Source: Halomonas sp. SSL-5 (GTDB taxonomy: Bacteria > Pseudomonadota > Gammaproteobacteria > Pseudomonadales > Halomonadaceae). From it: DNA of 64,000 nt. Every line of letters starts with the position of its first letter. The first letter of the stretch is position 1. Location of the stretch: positions 248,001 through 312,000 of the forward strand of contig NZ_JAUYWF010000003.1 of assembly GCF_030708455.1 (NCBI RefSeq). Direction: 5' to 3'. Positions 30,436 through 37,949 of this stretch are shown one piece after another. The position numbers and the translations under genes were made by a program. Below the pieces are notes generated by a model. It saw only the letters and a list, made by a program, of their open reading frames with translations, had not been told where the DNA came from and made no database searches.

Positions 30436-32389
30436 CCTTTGCGTTCTCCTTGCTCTGTTGGTTGGCCGACGCCAGGGTGTCACCGGAACGGCCGGCGTCC
30501 ACCTGGATCCGCAGGCCCTTCAGGCTCATCGAGTGGTGCTTCAGTGTCAGGGTGCAGCCGGCGGGCTGCGGGCAGGCCGCCGCCTCGGCGATGGGTCGCC
30601 CGCGGCTGTCGCTCAGGCGACCGGCCAGCTCGGAGGTGACGATGAGGCGCGTGGCGTCCCCCGTGGCGCCCAGCAACTGCTTGGCGTGGGGGCGGTCGAG
30701 CTCTTCCAGCGCCGCCAGCAGGTCGTCGTCGAGGTGGAAGTCACCGGCCGGCAGTTGCACGCTCCCCCCCTCCGGGGCATCGGCGATGGCCAGCGACAGC
30801 CAGCGGTCGTCCACCCGTGACTGTGCCTCCTGTGTTGCGCCACCGGTCAGGATGGCCAGCGAGGTGCGGTCCGGTGGCTGCAGGACCCCGGTGGCGAGTA
30901 CCAGCACGTAGAGCAGCACGCCGTAGGCGAAGCCGTGGAGCACATGACCCATGCGCCGCTGGCGCTTCACGGCCGCCGGGTCGTCTGGTTCCCCCGCGGA
31001 GATGCCCTGACGCGACCACTTCTGGCGGTTGAAGCGGAAGCTGACATAGGTCTTGAGCAACGCACCCCACACCTGGTTGTAGTAGATCAGGGGCACCCAG
31101 AGCAGGCTGTAGCGTCCGTGCTGCCAGGCCAGGATCAGCGTCACGATGCCGCGGGTGAAGAGGATCCACAGGACATAGGCGAATATGAACGAGGGGCGGA
31201 TGAACAGGGTCACCAGGAGCGCCACCGTGGGGCCGATCAGGGTGGTCCACATGGAGAGCCGCTGGTCGACCAGGCTCCACCAGGTGAACAGGCCCATGGG
31301 CCGTGGCCCCAGGGCGATGGCGCGGTTGCTGGTGCGCAGCATGTTGCCGTACCAGCGGCGCATCAGGTCGGTGGTCGACTTGAAGAAGCGTCTGCGGTCG
31401 GGCAATTCCTCGAAGCCCGAGACGTGCACGTCCGGGAGGTAGAGCATCCGCCAGCCGTTCTTCAGCAGCCAGTACCAGGTCGACTTGTCGTCACCGGAGA
31501 GGAACTTGAAGGTGCCGAAGCGCCAGTGGTCGACGTGGTCGTTCTCCACCAGCTCGATGAAGTCGGGCTGGGTCGCCAGTTCGGCTCGGAAGGCACTGTA
31601 GCGGCCGGTCAGTACCAGCAGGCGTCGTGAGACCGACATCGAGCTCATCACCAGGTGACGCTGAGCGTAGCGGATGTCATACCACTCCTTGGTGGCGTCG
31701 CCTCCCGTGACGATGGCGCTGTTGTTGGTGGTCAGGGCGCCCAGGTCATCCTGGACGCTGAAGAACGACAGCGAGCGCGACAGAGTGCCCGGCTCGAGCC
31801 GGATATCGCCGTCCATGGAGACCAGCAGGGCCCCCGGCGTCGGCATGCGGCGCGATATGGCGCGCAGCACCTCGGCCATGGCCGAGCGCTTGCCGTCGCC
31901 CTTCTGGAACATGTAGCGCAGCTCGATGTTCTCCGGCCAGCCGTTGTCGTCCATGACGTGGGTGATGATGTCCACGTCGGTGCGGTCAGACAGCGAGGCG
32001 AAGATGGTGGTGGGCACGCCATAGTCGGCGACCTCGCGCACCAGGGCATCGTAGACACGGAAACTGACCTCGGGCTCGATGCGGAAGGAGGTGCACAGCA
32101 CATAGAGCTCCGGGGGGAGGCCCTGCTCCCCCTGGGCATCCGCCTCGGCCCGAAGGCGCGGGAAGATCCGGCGGTTGTACCACACCGAGCGCACGGCCTG
32201 GATCAACCACCAGCTGTAGCGCCAGATGCCCACCGCCCCGACGGCGAAGAAGAAGCTCTTCGACTCCGAGGAGAAGACATCCAGCGGCAGGCCGTCGACC
32301 AGCACGATCAGCAGGGCGATCCCGAAGATGAAGGTAGTGACCTCCGTCACCTTGCTGGCGACGGAGCGATCGTCAGGTGTGTTCGACAT
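30428..32389 (-). CDS. alg8: Alg8-like processive glycosyltransferase with extra C-terminal domain
   Basis: Inner-membrane GT2 synthase. The 653-aa protein aligns with Alg8 over residues 1-502: N-terminal helices, cytosolic GT domain with DGD (193-195), ENDHVDHWRFGTFKFLSGDD (282-301) and the acceptor motif LMRRWYGNML (342-351), then C-terminal membrane helices. Pseudomonas Alg8 is 494 aa and stops here. This protein continues about 150 residues with SVQLPAGDFHLDDDL (543-557) and CTLTLKHHSMSLKGLRIQV (612-630), which look like rungs of a right-handed beta-helix, probably periplasmic. Alg8 uses GDP-mannuronate. The neighbouring UDP-glucose dehydrogenase suggests UDP-glucuronate as donor here. 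Activation by the coupled PilZ protein is expected. Stops 12 bases after ugd. Confidence 0.85.
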   Translation of the reverse strand: MSNTPDDRSVASKVTEVTTFIFGIALLIVLVDGLPLDVFSSESKSFFFAVGAVGIWRYSWWLIQAVRSVWYNRRIFPRLRAEADAQGEQGLPPELYVLCTSFRIEPEVSFRVYDALVREVADYGVPTTIFASLSDRTDVDIITHVMDDNGWPENIELRYMFQKGDGKRSAMAEVLRAISRRMPTPGALLVSMDGDIRLEPGTLSRSLSFFSVQDDLGALTTNNSAIVTGGDATKEWYDIRYAQRHLVMSSMSVSRRLLVLTGRYSAFRAELATQPDFIELVENDHVDHWRFGTFKFLSGDDKSTWYWLLKNGWRMLYLPDVHVSGFEELPDRRRFFKSTTDLMRRWYGNMLRTSNRAIALGPRPMGLFTWWSLVDQRLSMWTTLIGPTVALLVTLFIRPSFIFAYVLWILFTRGIVTLILAWQHGRYSLLWVPLIYYNQVWGALLKTYVSFRFNRQKWSRQGISAGEPDDPAAVKRQRRMGHVLHGFAYGVLLYVLVLATGVLQPPDRTSLAILTGGATQEAQSRVDDRWLSLAIADAPEGGSVQLPAGDFHLDDDLLAALEELDRPHAKQLLGATGDATRLIVTSELAGRLSDSRGRPIAEAAACPQPAGCTLTLKHHSMSLKGLRIQVDAGRSGDTLASANQQSKENAKDV

Positions 32390-32401
32390 CTCGACTCCCC
32401 C

Positions 32402-33748
32402 TCAGGCGAGTACGGGACGCACGGAGTCACCCCGGCCGATGGCGTAATAGGCGAGGCCTGCGGCCTTGACCGAATCGGGCGGGAAGAGGTTGCGGCCATC
32501 GACCACCACCGGCTCGCGCAGGGTCGCGCGCAGCGCCTCGAAGTCGACGGTGCGGAAGGCCTTCCATTCGGTGCAGATCACCAGGGCATCGGCGCCCTCG
32601 AGGGCCTCGTCGCGATAGCCGGCGAGCACCAGGTCGTCACGGTCGCCATACAGGCGACGACACTCGTCGGCGGCCTCGGGATCAAAGGCCTGGACCCGGG
32701 CGCCGGCCTCCCACAGCGCCTCCATCAGGGCCCGGCTGGGGGCCTCGCGCATGTCATCGGTATTGGGCTTGAAGGCCAGGCCCCACAGCGCGATGGTCCT
32801 GCCGGTCAGCTGGCCGTTGAAGGCCTGGCAGAGCATCTCGAACAGGCGGCTCTTCTGGCGCGCGTTGACGCGCTCCACGGCGGCGATCATCTCGGCGGGG
32901 TGGCCGACATGCTCGGCGGTATGCGCCAGCGCCTTGACGTCCTTGGGGAAGCAGGAGCCGCCGTAGCCGCAACCGGGGTAGATGAAGTGATAGCCGATGC
33001 GCGGGTCGCTGCCGATGCCGTGGCGGACCTCCTCGATGTCGGCGCCCAGGCGTTCGGCGAGGTTGGCGATCTCGTTGATGAAGCTGATCTTGGTGGCGAG
33101 CATGGCGTTGGCCGCATACTTGGTCAGCTCGGCGCTGCGCACCCCCATGAACATCAGCTTGTCGCGGTTGCGGTTGTAGGGGCCGTAGCACTCGCGCATG
33201 GCGCTGCGCACGTGCTCCGACTCGGTGCCCACCACGATCCGCGAGCCCCGCGAAAAGTCCTCGATCGCGGCGCCTTCCTTGAGGAATTCGGGGTTGGAGC
33301 AGACATCGAAGGGCAGCTGCAGGCGGCGCTGCCCGAGCTCGGCACTGATCACGCGTGCCACCTTGCTGGCGGTGCCCACCGGCACCGTCGACTTGTCGAC
33401 GATGATGCGGTACTCGGTCATGTGGCGGCCGATGGTCTCGGCCACCTTGAGCACATGGCGAAGGTCCGCGCTGCCGTCCTCGTCCGACGGAGTGCCCACG
33501 GCGATGAACTGCAGCAGGCCGAAGGACACGGCCTCGACGGCATCGGTGGTGAAGCGCAGGCGCCCAGCCGCCCGGTTCTGGCGGATCAGCGACTCCAGGC
33601 CAGGCTCATAGATCGGTACCTCGCCTTCGTTGAGGCGCGCGATCTTGTCGGCGTCGACGTCGACGCAGAGAACGTCGTGGCCCACGTCCGCCAGGCAGGC
33701 ACCGGTCACCAGGCCCACGTAACCGGAACCAAAGATGGTAATCCGCAT
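32402..33748 (-). CDS. ugd: UDP-glucose 6-dehydrogenase (first gene of polysaccharide operon)
   Basis: Oxidises UDP-glucose to UDP-glucuronate with two NAD+. The 448-aa protein has an N-terminal Rossmann motif ([10 protein letters not shown]), NPEFLKEG (Glu154 region), Lys210 in [14 protein letters not shown], the catalytic Cys266 in [13 protein letters not shown], and the C-terminal CTEWKAF typical of UGD. GDP-mannose dehydrogenase AlgD instead has FAFGGSCLPKD and no TEW motif, so this is not AlgD in spite of its neighbours. The ATG at 33748 gives a start like the family (MRITIFGSG). The ATG at 33757 (MTTM) is closer to the AAGGAG and is possible. It likely supplies the precursor for the downstream synthase. 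Confidence 0.92.
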   Translation of the reverse strand: MRITIFGSGYVGLVTGACLADVGHDVLCVDVDADKIARLNEGEVPIYEPGLESLIRQNRAAGRLRFTTDAVEAVSFGLLQFIAVGTPSDEDGSADLRHVLKVAETIGRHMTEYRIIVDKSTVPVGTASKVARVISAELGQRRLQLPFDVCSNPEFLKEGAAIEDFSRGSRIVVGTESEHVRSAMRECYGPYNRNRDKLMFMGVRSAELTKYAANAMLATKISFINEIANLAERLGADIEEVRHGIGSDPRIGYHFIYPGCGYGGSCFPKDVKALAHTAEHVGHPAEMIAAVERVNARQKSRLFEMLCQAFNGQLTGRTIALWGLAFKPNTDDMREAPSRALMEALWEAGARVQAFDPEAADECRRLYGDRDDLVLAGYRDEALEGADALVICTEWKAFRTVDFEALRATLREPVVVDGRNLFPPDSVKAAGLAYYAIGRGDSVRPVLA

Positions 33749-33757
33749 GGTCGTCAT

Positions 33758-34052
33758 TGCTCCTTGCTGAGGGCCCCCACCCGCCGGCGAGAGCGGCGGG
33801 GAGGACGGGTCTAGGGGGCATGCGACCATAAACAGAGGCAATTATCGGGCCAGGACTCGGTAATCCTTTTATATCAGTTGGTTGTTGGCGATAAGCAGAC
33901 GACGACGCCGACGGAGTACGGCCGCGGCGTCGCTTGGGGGCTACAGGAAGCGCAAGGCTGACGAAAATCATTTAATATCAGTGAGATAGACTGTTGCCAG
34001 TCGGCAACATCGTCCGCCAGTCCTTGTTCAGATTGTTGATTTTAATGATGTT
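33758..34052 (-). promoter_or_regulatory. Upstream region of the polysaccharide operon
   Basis: The 295 bases between cobO and ugd are AT-richer than the surroundings and hold no gene. A 14-bp direct repeat, CCTTTTATATCAGT at 33865-33878 and CATTTAATATCAGT at 33969-33982, has 12 of 14 identities and starts 104 bases apart, close to ten helical turns. A TATAAA on the minus strand (33868-33873) sits in the operon-proximal copy and could be a -10. A 7-bp hairpin (33992-34009) may end cobO. CCGCC/GGCGG (33781-33799) forms a small leader hairpin. No sigma-E/AlgU promoter match was found. Confidence 0.4.
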
Positions 34053-34652
34053 TCAGTAGTCGATACCGCGCCGCGCCTGCACGCCGGTGTTGAAGGCGTG
34101 GCGCACCTCCTGCATCTCGGTGACCGTGTCGGCCATGTCGAGCAGCTCGCGGTGGGCGTTGCGCCCGGTGACGATCACGCTCTGTTCGGCGGGGCGGTTC
34201 TCGATGGCGCGCCGGACGGTGTCGATGTCCAGGTAGCCGAACTTGAGCATGTAGGTGATCTCGTCGAGCACCACCAGATAGACCTCGGGGGCGGCCAGCA
34301 TGCGCTCCGCCTCGGCCCACACCTCACGGCAGGCGGCGGTATCCGCCTCGCGGTTCTGGGTCTCCCAGGTGAAACCGGTGCCCATGATGGCCACCTCGAG
34401 GTTGGGGTCCTCGACCAGGCGCTCGCGCTCGCCGCACTCCCACTGTCCCTTGATGAACTGGATCACGCCGACCCGGTAGCCATAGCCGAGGGCACGGGTC
34501 ACGGTGCCCCAGGCGGCGGTGGTCTTGCCCTTGCCGTTGCCGGTAAACACCAGCAGCAGTCCGCGCTGTTCGGTGGCGGCGGCGACCTTCTCGTCGACGC
34601 GGGCCTTGAGTTTCTGCATCGACTGCTTGTGGCGGGTATCGCGATCGTTCAT
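34053..34652 (-). CDS. cobO: Cob(I)yrinic acid a,c-diamide adenosyltransferase
   Basis: ATP-dependent transfer of the 5'-deoxyadenosyl group to cob(I)alamin or corrinoids (BtuR/CobO family). The 199-aa protein starts MNDRDTRHKQSMQKLKAR. The P-loop is FTGNGKGKTTAAWG. IQFIKGQWECGERE, VVLDEITYMLKFGYL and VIVTGRNAHRELLDMAD are typical. The frame continues upstream, but the ATG at 34652 gives the family N-terminus. No other cobalamin genes and no recognisable cobalamin riboswitch are next to it, so it may serve salvage. QueG in this window needs cobalamin. Confidence 0.95.
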   Translation of the reverse strand: MNDRDTRHKQSMQKLKARVDEKVAAATEQRGLLLVFTGNGKGKTTAAWGTVTRALGYGYRVGVIQFIKGQWECGERERLVEDPNLEVAIMGTGFTWETQNREADTAACREVWAEAERMLAAPEVYLVVLDEITYMLKFGYLDIDTVRRAIENRPAEQSVIVTGRNAHRELLDMADTVTEMQEVRHAFNTGVQARRGIDY

Positions 34653-34719
34653 CGGGGCTCCGTATTCTGTACAAGGCTTGTCAAGGAAAGCGACAGCATA
34701 CGCGAGCCGCGGCCCAGCG

Positions 34720-36216
34720 TCAGCTCCCCTGGCGCACCCGTGCCTCCATGCGCGACAGGAACACCGCCATGATGCGCTCATAGAGGCCGCGGCCGAGCAC
34801 CGCGTCCTCGATGCCGGCGTCGATATTGGGGTTGTCGTTGACCTCGATCACCACGACGCGATCGCCGGCCTGCTTGAGATCGACGCCATACAGGCCATCG
34901 CCGATCAGCCGGCACGCCTTGAGTGCCGCCTTGATCACCGGCGGTGGTACTTCGGCGGGATCATGGGTGGTGAAGCCGCCGCTCTTCACTCCGCCGGCGG
35001 AATGGTCGTAGATCTGCCAGTGGCCGCGGGCCATGTAGTAGCGGCTGGCGAAGAGCACCTGGCCATCGAGCACACCGATTCGCCAGTCGTATTCGGTGGG
35101 CAGCCACTCCTGAATCAGCAGCAGGGCCGAGTCATGGAACAGTCGACCCGCTTCGTGTTCCAGCTGGGTCAGGTCGGCGACCTTGACCACGCCGCGGGAG
35201 AAGGAGCCATCGGGGACCTTGAGCACCAGCGGGAAAGCGAGGCTGCCGATGCACTGGGCCAGCGGTCGACGATCGCCGCGCTTGAGCAGTGCGCCCTCCG
35301 GTGCCGGCACCCCGCGGGCGCGCAGCAGGGCGTGCAGGTAGACCTTGTTGGTGCAGCGCAGGATGTCGCGGGGCGCGTCGATCACCACCAGCCCCTCGTG
35401 TTCGGCACGGCGCGCCATGCGATAGGTGTGGTGGTCCAGTGCGGTGGTCTCGCGGATGAACAGGGCGTCGAACTCGGCCAGGCGCCCGGCATCGCGCCGG
35501 GTGATCAGCGAGACATCGATGCCCAGCCGGCGTCCGGCGCGGATGAAGGCCTTCAGCGCCCCGCGGTTGCTGGGGGGCAGCGCGTCCCCGGGATCAACCA
35601 GGATCGCCAGGTCGAAGCGGTAGCGGCGCCGCGCCCGGGGCGTTCGCCAGACCTGGCGCGAATGGCGGTTGAGCGCGCTGGCGAAGAGGTCCTGCTCCTC
35701 CCTGGCCAGGTCGCGCAGGCGCAGCGGCCTGAGGCGGGAAAGCCGCCACTGGTCGTGGCGGCGTACCAGCCGGGCCTCCAGCAGCGGGCAGGGCAGCCGC
35801 TCGAAGAGCTTGCGTGCCAGGCGCTCGAGGCCGGGTTCGTGGCACTCGCCGAACAGCACGCGCAGGGTCACGGCGTCGCCGGACAGCCGCCCGCGCCGGG
35901 CCAGGTCGCCGAGCAGCGGGGCCAGGGTGTCCAGCTGCAGGTCGATCAGCGCCTTGCGCGACAGCTCGTTGAGCGTCTCCACCGTGGGTAGCACCCGCTG
36001 GCCGCGGGCCTGGGCCAGCAGCGACACGTAGTAGCCGGTGCCCAGGTAGTCGAGCTCACCGCACAGGTTGATCACATGGGTGGTGCGTTCGCTTTCGGGG
36101 CCGCTCCGGTGGCGTCGGTCCAGCGACAGGTAGTCGTCGGCACTGATCAGGTCTTCACTGGGGTAGTAGGGTTGCCAGTCGGCGAGGCGGTCGACGACGA
36201 TTCTCAGGGGGCACAT
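34720..36216 (-). CDS. RimK-like ATP-grasp ligase with N-terminal RLAN domain
   Basis: The 498-aa protein is a RimK-type alpha-L-glutamate-ligase-like enzyme. The N-terminal 200 residues form the RimK-like ATP-grasp N-terminal domain (VVDRLADWQPYYPSEDLISADDYL). The ATP-grasp part includes FPLVLKVPDGSFSRGVVKV (ATP-binding lysine), LLIQEWLPTEYDWRIGVLDGQVLFASRYYM, SGGFTTHD and VVVIEVNDNPNIDAG (Mg2+-binding Glu/Asn). Members join an amino acid to a carboxylate on a peptide or protein. The substrate is unknown. It is divergent from a GNAT acetyltransferase, a frequent neighbour. The ATG at 36216 (MCPLRIVVDR) was chosen; the upstream frame to 36345 is not conserved-looking. Confidence 0.85.
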   Translation of the reverse strand: MCPLRIVVDRLADWQPYYPSEDLISADDYLSLDRRHRSGPESERTTHVINLCGELDYLGTGYYVSLLAQARGQRVLPTVETLNELSRKALIDLQLDTLAPLLGDLARRGRLSGDAVTLRVLFGECHEPGLERLARKLFERLPCPLLEARLVRRHDQWRLSRLRPLRLRDLAREEQDLFASALNRHSRQVWRTPRARRRYRFDLAILVDPGDALPPSNRGALKAFIRAGRRLGIDVSLITRRDAGRLAEFDALFIRETTALDHHTYRMARRAEHEGLVVIDAPRDILRCTNKVYLHALLRARGVPAPEGALLKRGDRRPLAQCIGSLAFPLVLKVPDGSFSRGVVKVADLTQLEHEAGRLFHDSALLLIQEWLPTEYDWRIGVLDGQVLFASRYYMARGHWQIYDHSAGGVKSGGFTTHDPAEVPPPVIKAALKACRLIGDGLYGVDLKQAGDRVVVIEVNDNPNIDAGIEDAVLGRGLYERIMAVFLSRMEARVRQGS

Positions 36217-36393
36217 GGCGGCGGCTACCGGGCAAAAGGGAGGGCGGCCGGGGCGGGCCGAACTGTGGCCAGAATGCGCCCGGCTCGCGGCCACGGCAAG
36301 GCGGCGGCTGGGTGAAAAGATTTCATGTTGCCGCCGCGCTGACAACGGCGCGAAGCACGCTCAGAATCATCCGGGTATCCTCTGGAGAACCCC

Positions 36394-36885
36394 ATGACCA
36401 TTCAGCTGCGTCGGGCCACCGGCCACGACCTCGACGCCCTCTTTCGCCTGGAGCAGAGCGCCTTTACCGGCGACCGCTTCAGCCGTCGCCAGCTCTGGCA
36501 CCTGCTCAACCGCGCCCATGCCGAGACCTGGACCCTGGAGCGTGACGCCCAGGCGCTCGCGCCGGCTCGGCTGCTGGGCTACGGGACCCTGCTGTTTCGC
36601 CGCGGCAGCTCCCGCGCCCGGCTCTACTCCTTCTGCGTGCACCCCGAGTTTCGCGGCACCGGCCTGGGGCGTCAGCTGCTCGAGGCCCTGGAGGGGGCGG
36701 CCCGGGAGCATGGCAGTGACCGCCTGGGCCTGGAGGTGCGCGCCGACAACCGCGCGGCCCTGGCCCTCTACCGGCGCATGGGGTTTCGGCTCGAGCGCTG
36801 GCTGCCGGAGTACTACGAGGATGGCTGCGCCGCCTGGCAGATGCTCAAGGCGCTGGAGACGGCGGCGCCGGGGGCTCAGGGCTGA
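36394..36885 (+). CDS. GNAT family N-acetyltransferase
   Basis: The 163-aa protein shows the GNAT fold: an N-terminal beta-alpha unit (MTIQLRRATGHDLDALFRLE), the acetyl-CoA pyrophosphate loop after VHPEFRGTGLGRQLLE (Q/RxxGxG/A form), and LEVRADNRAALALYRRMGFRLE, which matches the RimI-like motif B. The ending WLPEYYEDGCAAWQMLK also resembles RimI. The substrate cannot be read from the sequence. It faces away from the RimK-like ligase across a 177-bp gap, and joint action on one substrate is possible (inference). Confidence 0.85.
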   Translation: MTIQLRRATGHDLDALFRLEQSAFTGDRFSRRQLWHLLNRAHAETWTLERDAQALAPARLLGYGTLLFRRGSSRARLYSFCVHPEFRGTGLGRQLLEALEGAAREHGSDRLGLEVRADNRAALALYRRMGFRLERWLPEYYEDGCAAWQMLKALETAAPGAQG

Positions 36886-36927
36886 TAGAATCCCCGCACC
36901 CCTTTTTCCACCTTGCCAGGAGCCGCC

Positions 36928-37413
36928 ATGCCCTCCTTCGATATCGTCTCCGAGTTCGACAAGCACGAGGCCAGCAACGCCGTCGACCAGGCCAACCGCG
37001 AGATCCAGACCCGCTTCGACTTCAAGGGGGTCACCGCTAGCTTCGAGCTCAACGGCGAGACCGTCGCCCTGGAGGCCGAGGTCGATTTCCAGCTCAAGCA
37101 GATGCTCGATGTGCTGCGCGGAAAGCTGATCGCGCGGGGCATCGACGCCCGCTGCATGGACGTCCAGGAAGCGGTGCTCTCCGGGGTCCGCGCCCGCCAG
37201 GAGGTGACCCTCAAGCAGGGTCTCGACCAGAAGGAGGCCAAGGACATCGTCAAGCGCATCAAGGAGAGCAAGCTCAAGGTCCAGGCCCAGATCCAGGGCG
37301 AGAAGGTGCGCGTCACCGGCAAGAAGCGCGATGACCTCCAGGCGGTGATGGCGCTGCTGCGCGCAGAGGGCGGCCCCGAGTTGCCGCTGCAGTTCGACAA
37401 CTTCCGCGACTGA
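36928..37413 (+). CDS. yajQ: YajQ family nucleotide-binding protein
   Basis: The 161-aa protein has the two ferredoxin-like domains of YajQ ([26 protein letters not shown] and [14 protein letters not shown]). The family binds tRNA/GTP in vitro, and the Xanthomonas member XC_3703 is a c-di-GMP effector. The ending PLQFDNFRD is the conserved tail. The ATG at 36928 has CCAGGAGC upstream. Whether this copy reads c-di-GMP, and so could be linked to the PilZ-controlled polysaccharide operon nearby, is not shown by the sequence. Confidence 0.93.
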   Translation: MPSFDIVSEFDKHEASNAVDQANREIQTRFDFKGVTASFELNGETVALEAEVDFQLKQMLDVLRGKLIARGIDARCMDVQEAVLSGVRARQEVTLKQGLDQKEAKDIVKRIKESKLKVQAQIQGEKVRVTGKKRDDLQAVMALLRAEGGPELPLQFDNFRD

Positions 37414-37511
37414 CCCCGTGGCCCGCGGCTAAGGGCCCCATCGCCATCGCCGATTGGCGCCCCCGGCCCGCCTGCGCTTCAATGAAGGCATCGCCGGGAA
37501 GGGAGCGCCGG

Positions 37512-37883
37512 ATGACCGCACTCAAACGCCTCGTCTACCTCGCCATCGCCGGCGTCAGTTTCGCGCTGGGGGTGGTCGGTGTCTTCGTGCCGCTGATGCC
37601 GACCACCTGCTTCGTGCTGCTGGCGGTGTGGGCGGCCACGAAGAGCTCGCCGCGCCTGGCCCGCTGGATCCGTGCCCACCCGCGTTTCGGCCCCGCGGTG
37701 CTGGCCTGGGAGGGCGAGCGCGCCATCCCGCGCCACGCCAAGCAGCTGGCCGGCGGCATGCTGGCCCTTTCCATGCTGGTGCTGGCGCTCTCCGTGAGCC
37801 TGCTGTGGCTCAAGCTCGCGCTGATCGGCGGCCTTGCCCTGCTCGGGGCCTGGATCGTCACCCGACCGGAGCCGGCCCTGTGA
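37512..37883 (+). CDS. YbaN family (DUF454) inner-membrane protein
   Basis: The 123-aa protein has the DUF454 signature GVVGVFVPLMPTTCFVLLAVWAATKSSPRLARWI (residues 20-53) and an intervening HPRFGPAVLAWEGERAIPRHAK segment. Hydrophobic stretches near both ends and two central helices make a small multi-pass protein. The function of the family is unknown. The ATG at 37512 has GGGAGCG upstream. Another ATG at 37482 would add ten residues with no family support. Confidence 0.85.
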   Translation: MTALKRLVYLAIAGVSFALGVVGVFVPLMPTTCFVLLAVWAATKSSPRLARWIRAHPRFGPAVLAWEGERAIPRHAKQLAGGMLALSMLVLALSVSLLWLKLALIGGLALLGAWIVTRPEPAL

Positions 37884-37890
37884 GGGTGCT

Positions 37891-37920
37891 TTGAGCTCGG
37901 AGGGCGCGGCGCCGTACAAT
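37891..37920 (+). promoter_or_regulatory. Predicted sigma-70 promoter of pepN
   Basis: TTGAGC (37891-37896), an 18-bp spacer and TACAAT (37915-37920) lie 29 bases before the pepN ATG, which is preceded by GACAGGAGC. The -10 matches five of six consensus positions. Confidence 0.5.
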
Positions 37921-37949
37921 GGTCGCAATTCCCGACAGGAGCATCACGA

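Noticed and set aside
32402-33748. Naming the dehydrogenase algD (GDP-mannose 6-dehydrogenase) from its neighbours
   Set aside because: The Cys loop is [13 protein letters not shown] and the C-terminal part has CTEWKAF, both of UGD type. AlgD has FAFGGSCLPKD and no TEW motif.
33992-34052. AlgU/sigma-E promoter for the polysaccharide operon (GAAC near 34025)
   Set aside because: The only GAAC-like site on the minus strand lacks a TCTGA-type -10 at the required 16-17 bp spacing.
34653-34719. Cobalamin riboswitch near cobO
   Set aside because: The gene-proximal sequences on either side of cobO are too short and show no B12-box-like conserved core.
36928-37413. yajQ as a member of the polysaccharide regulon
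   Set aside because: It is 3 kb away on the opposite strand with unrelated genes between. c-di-GMP binding is known only for some family members, so proximity is weak evidence.
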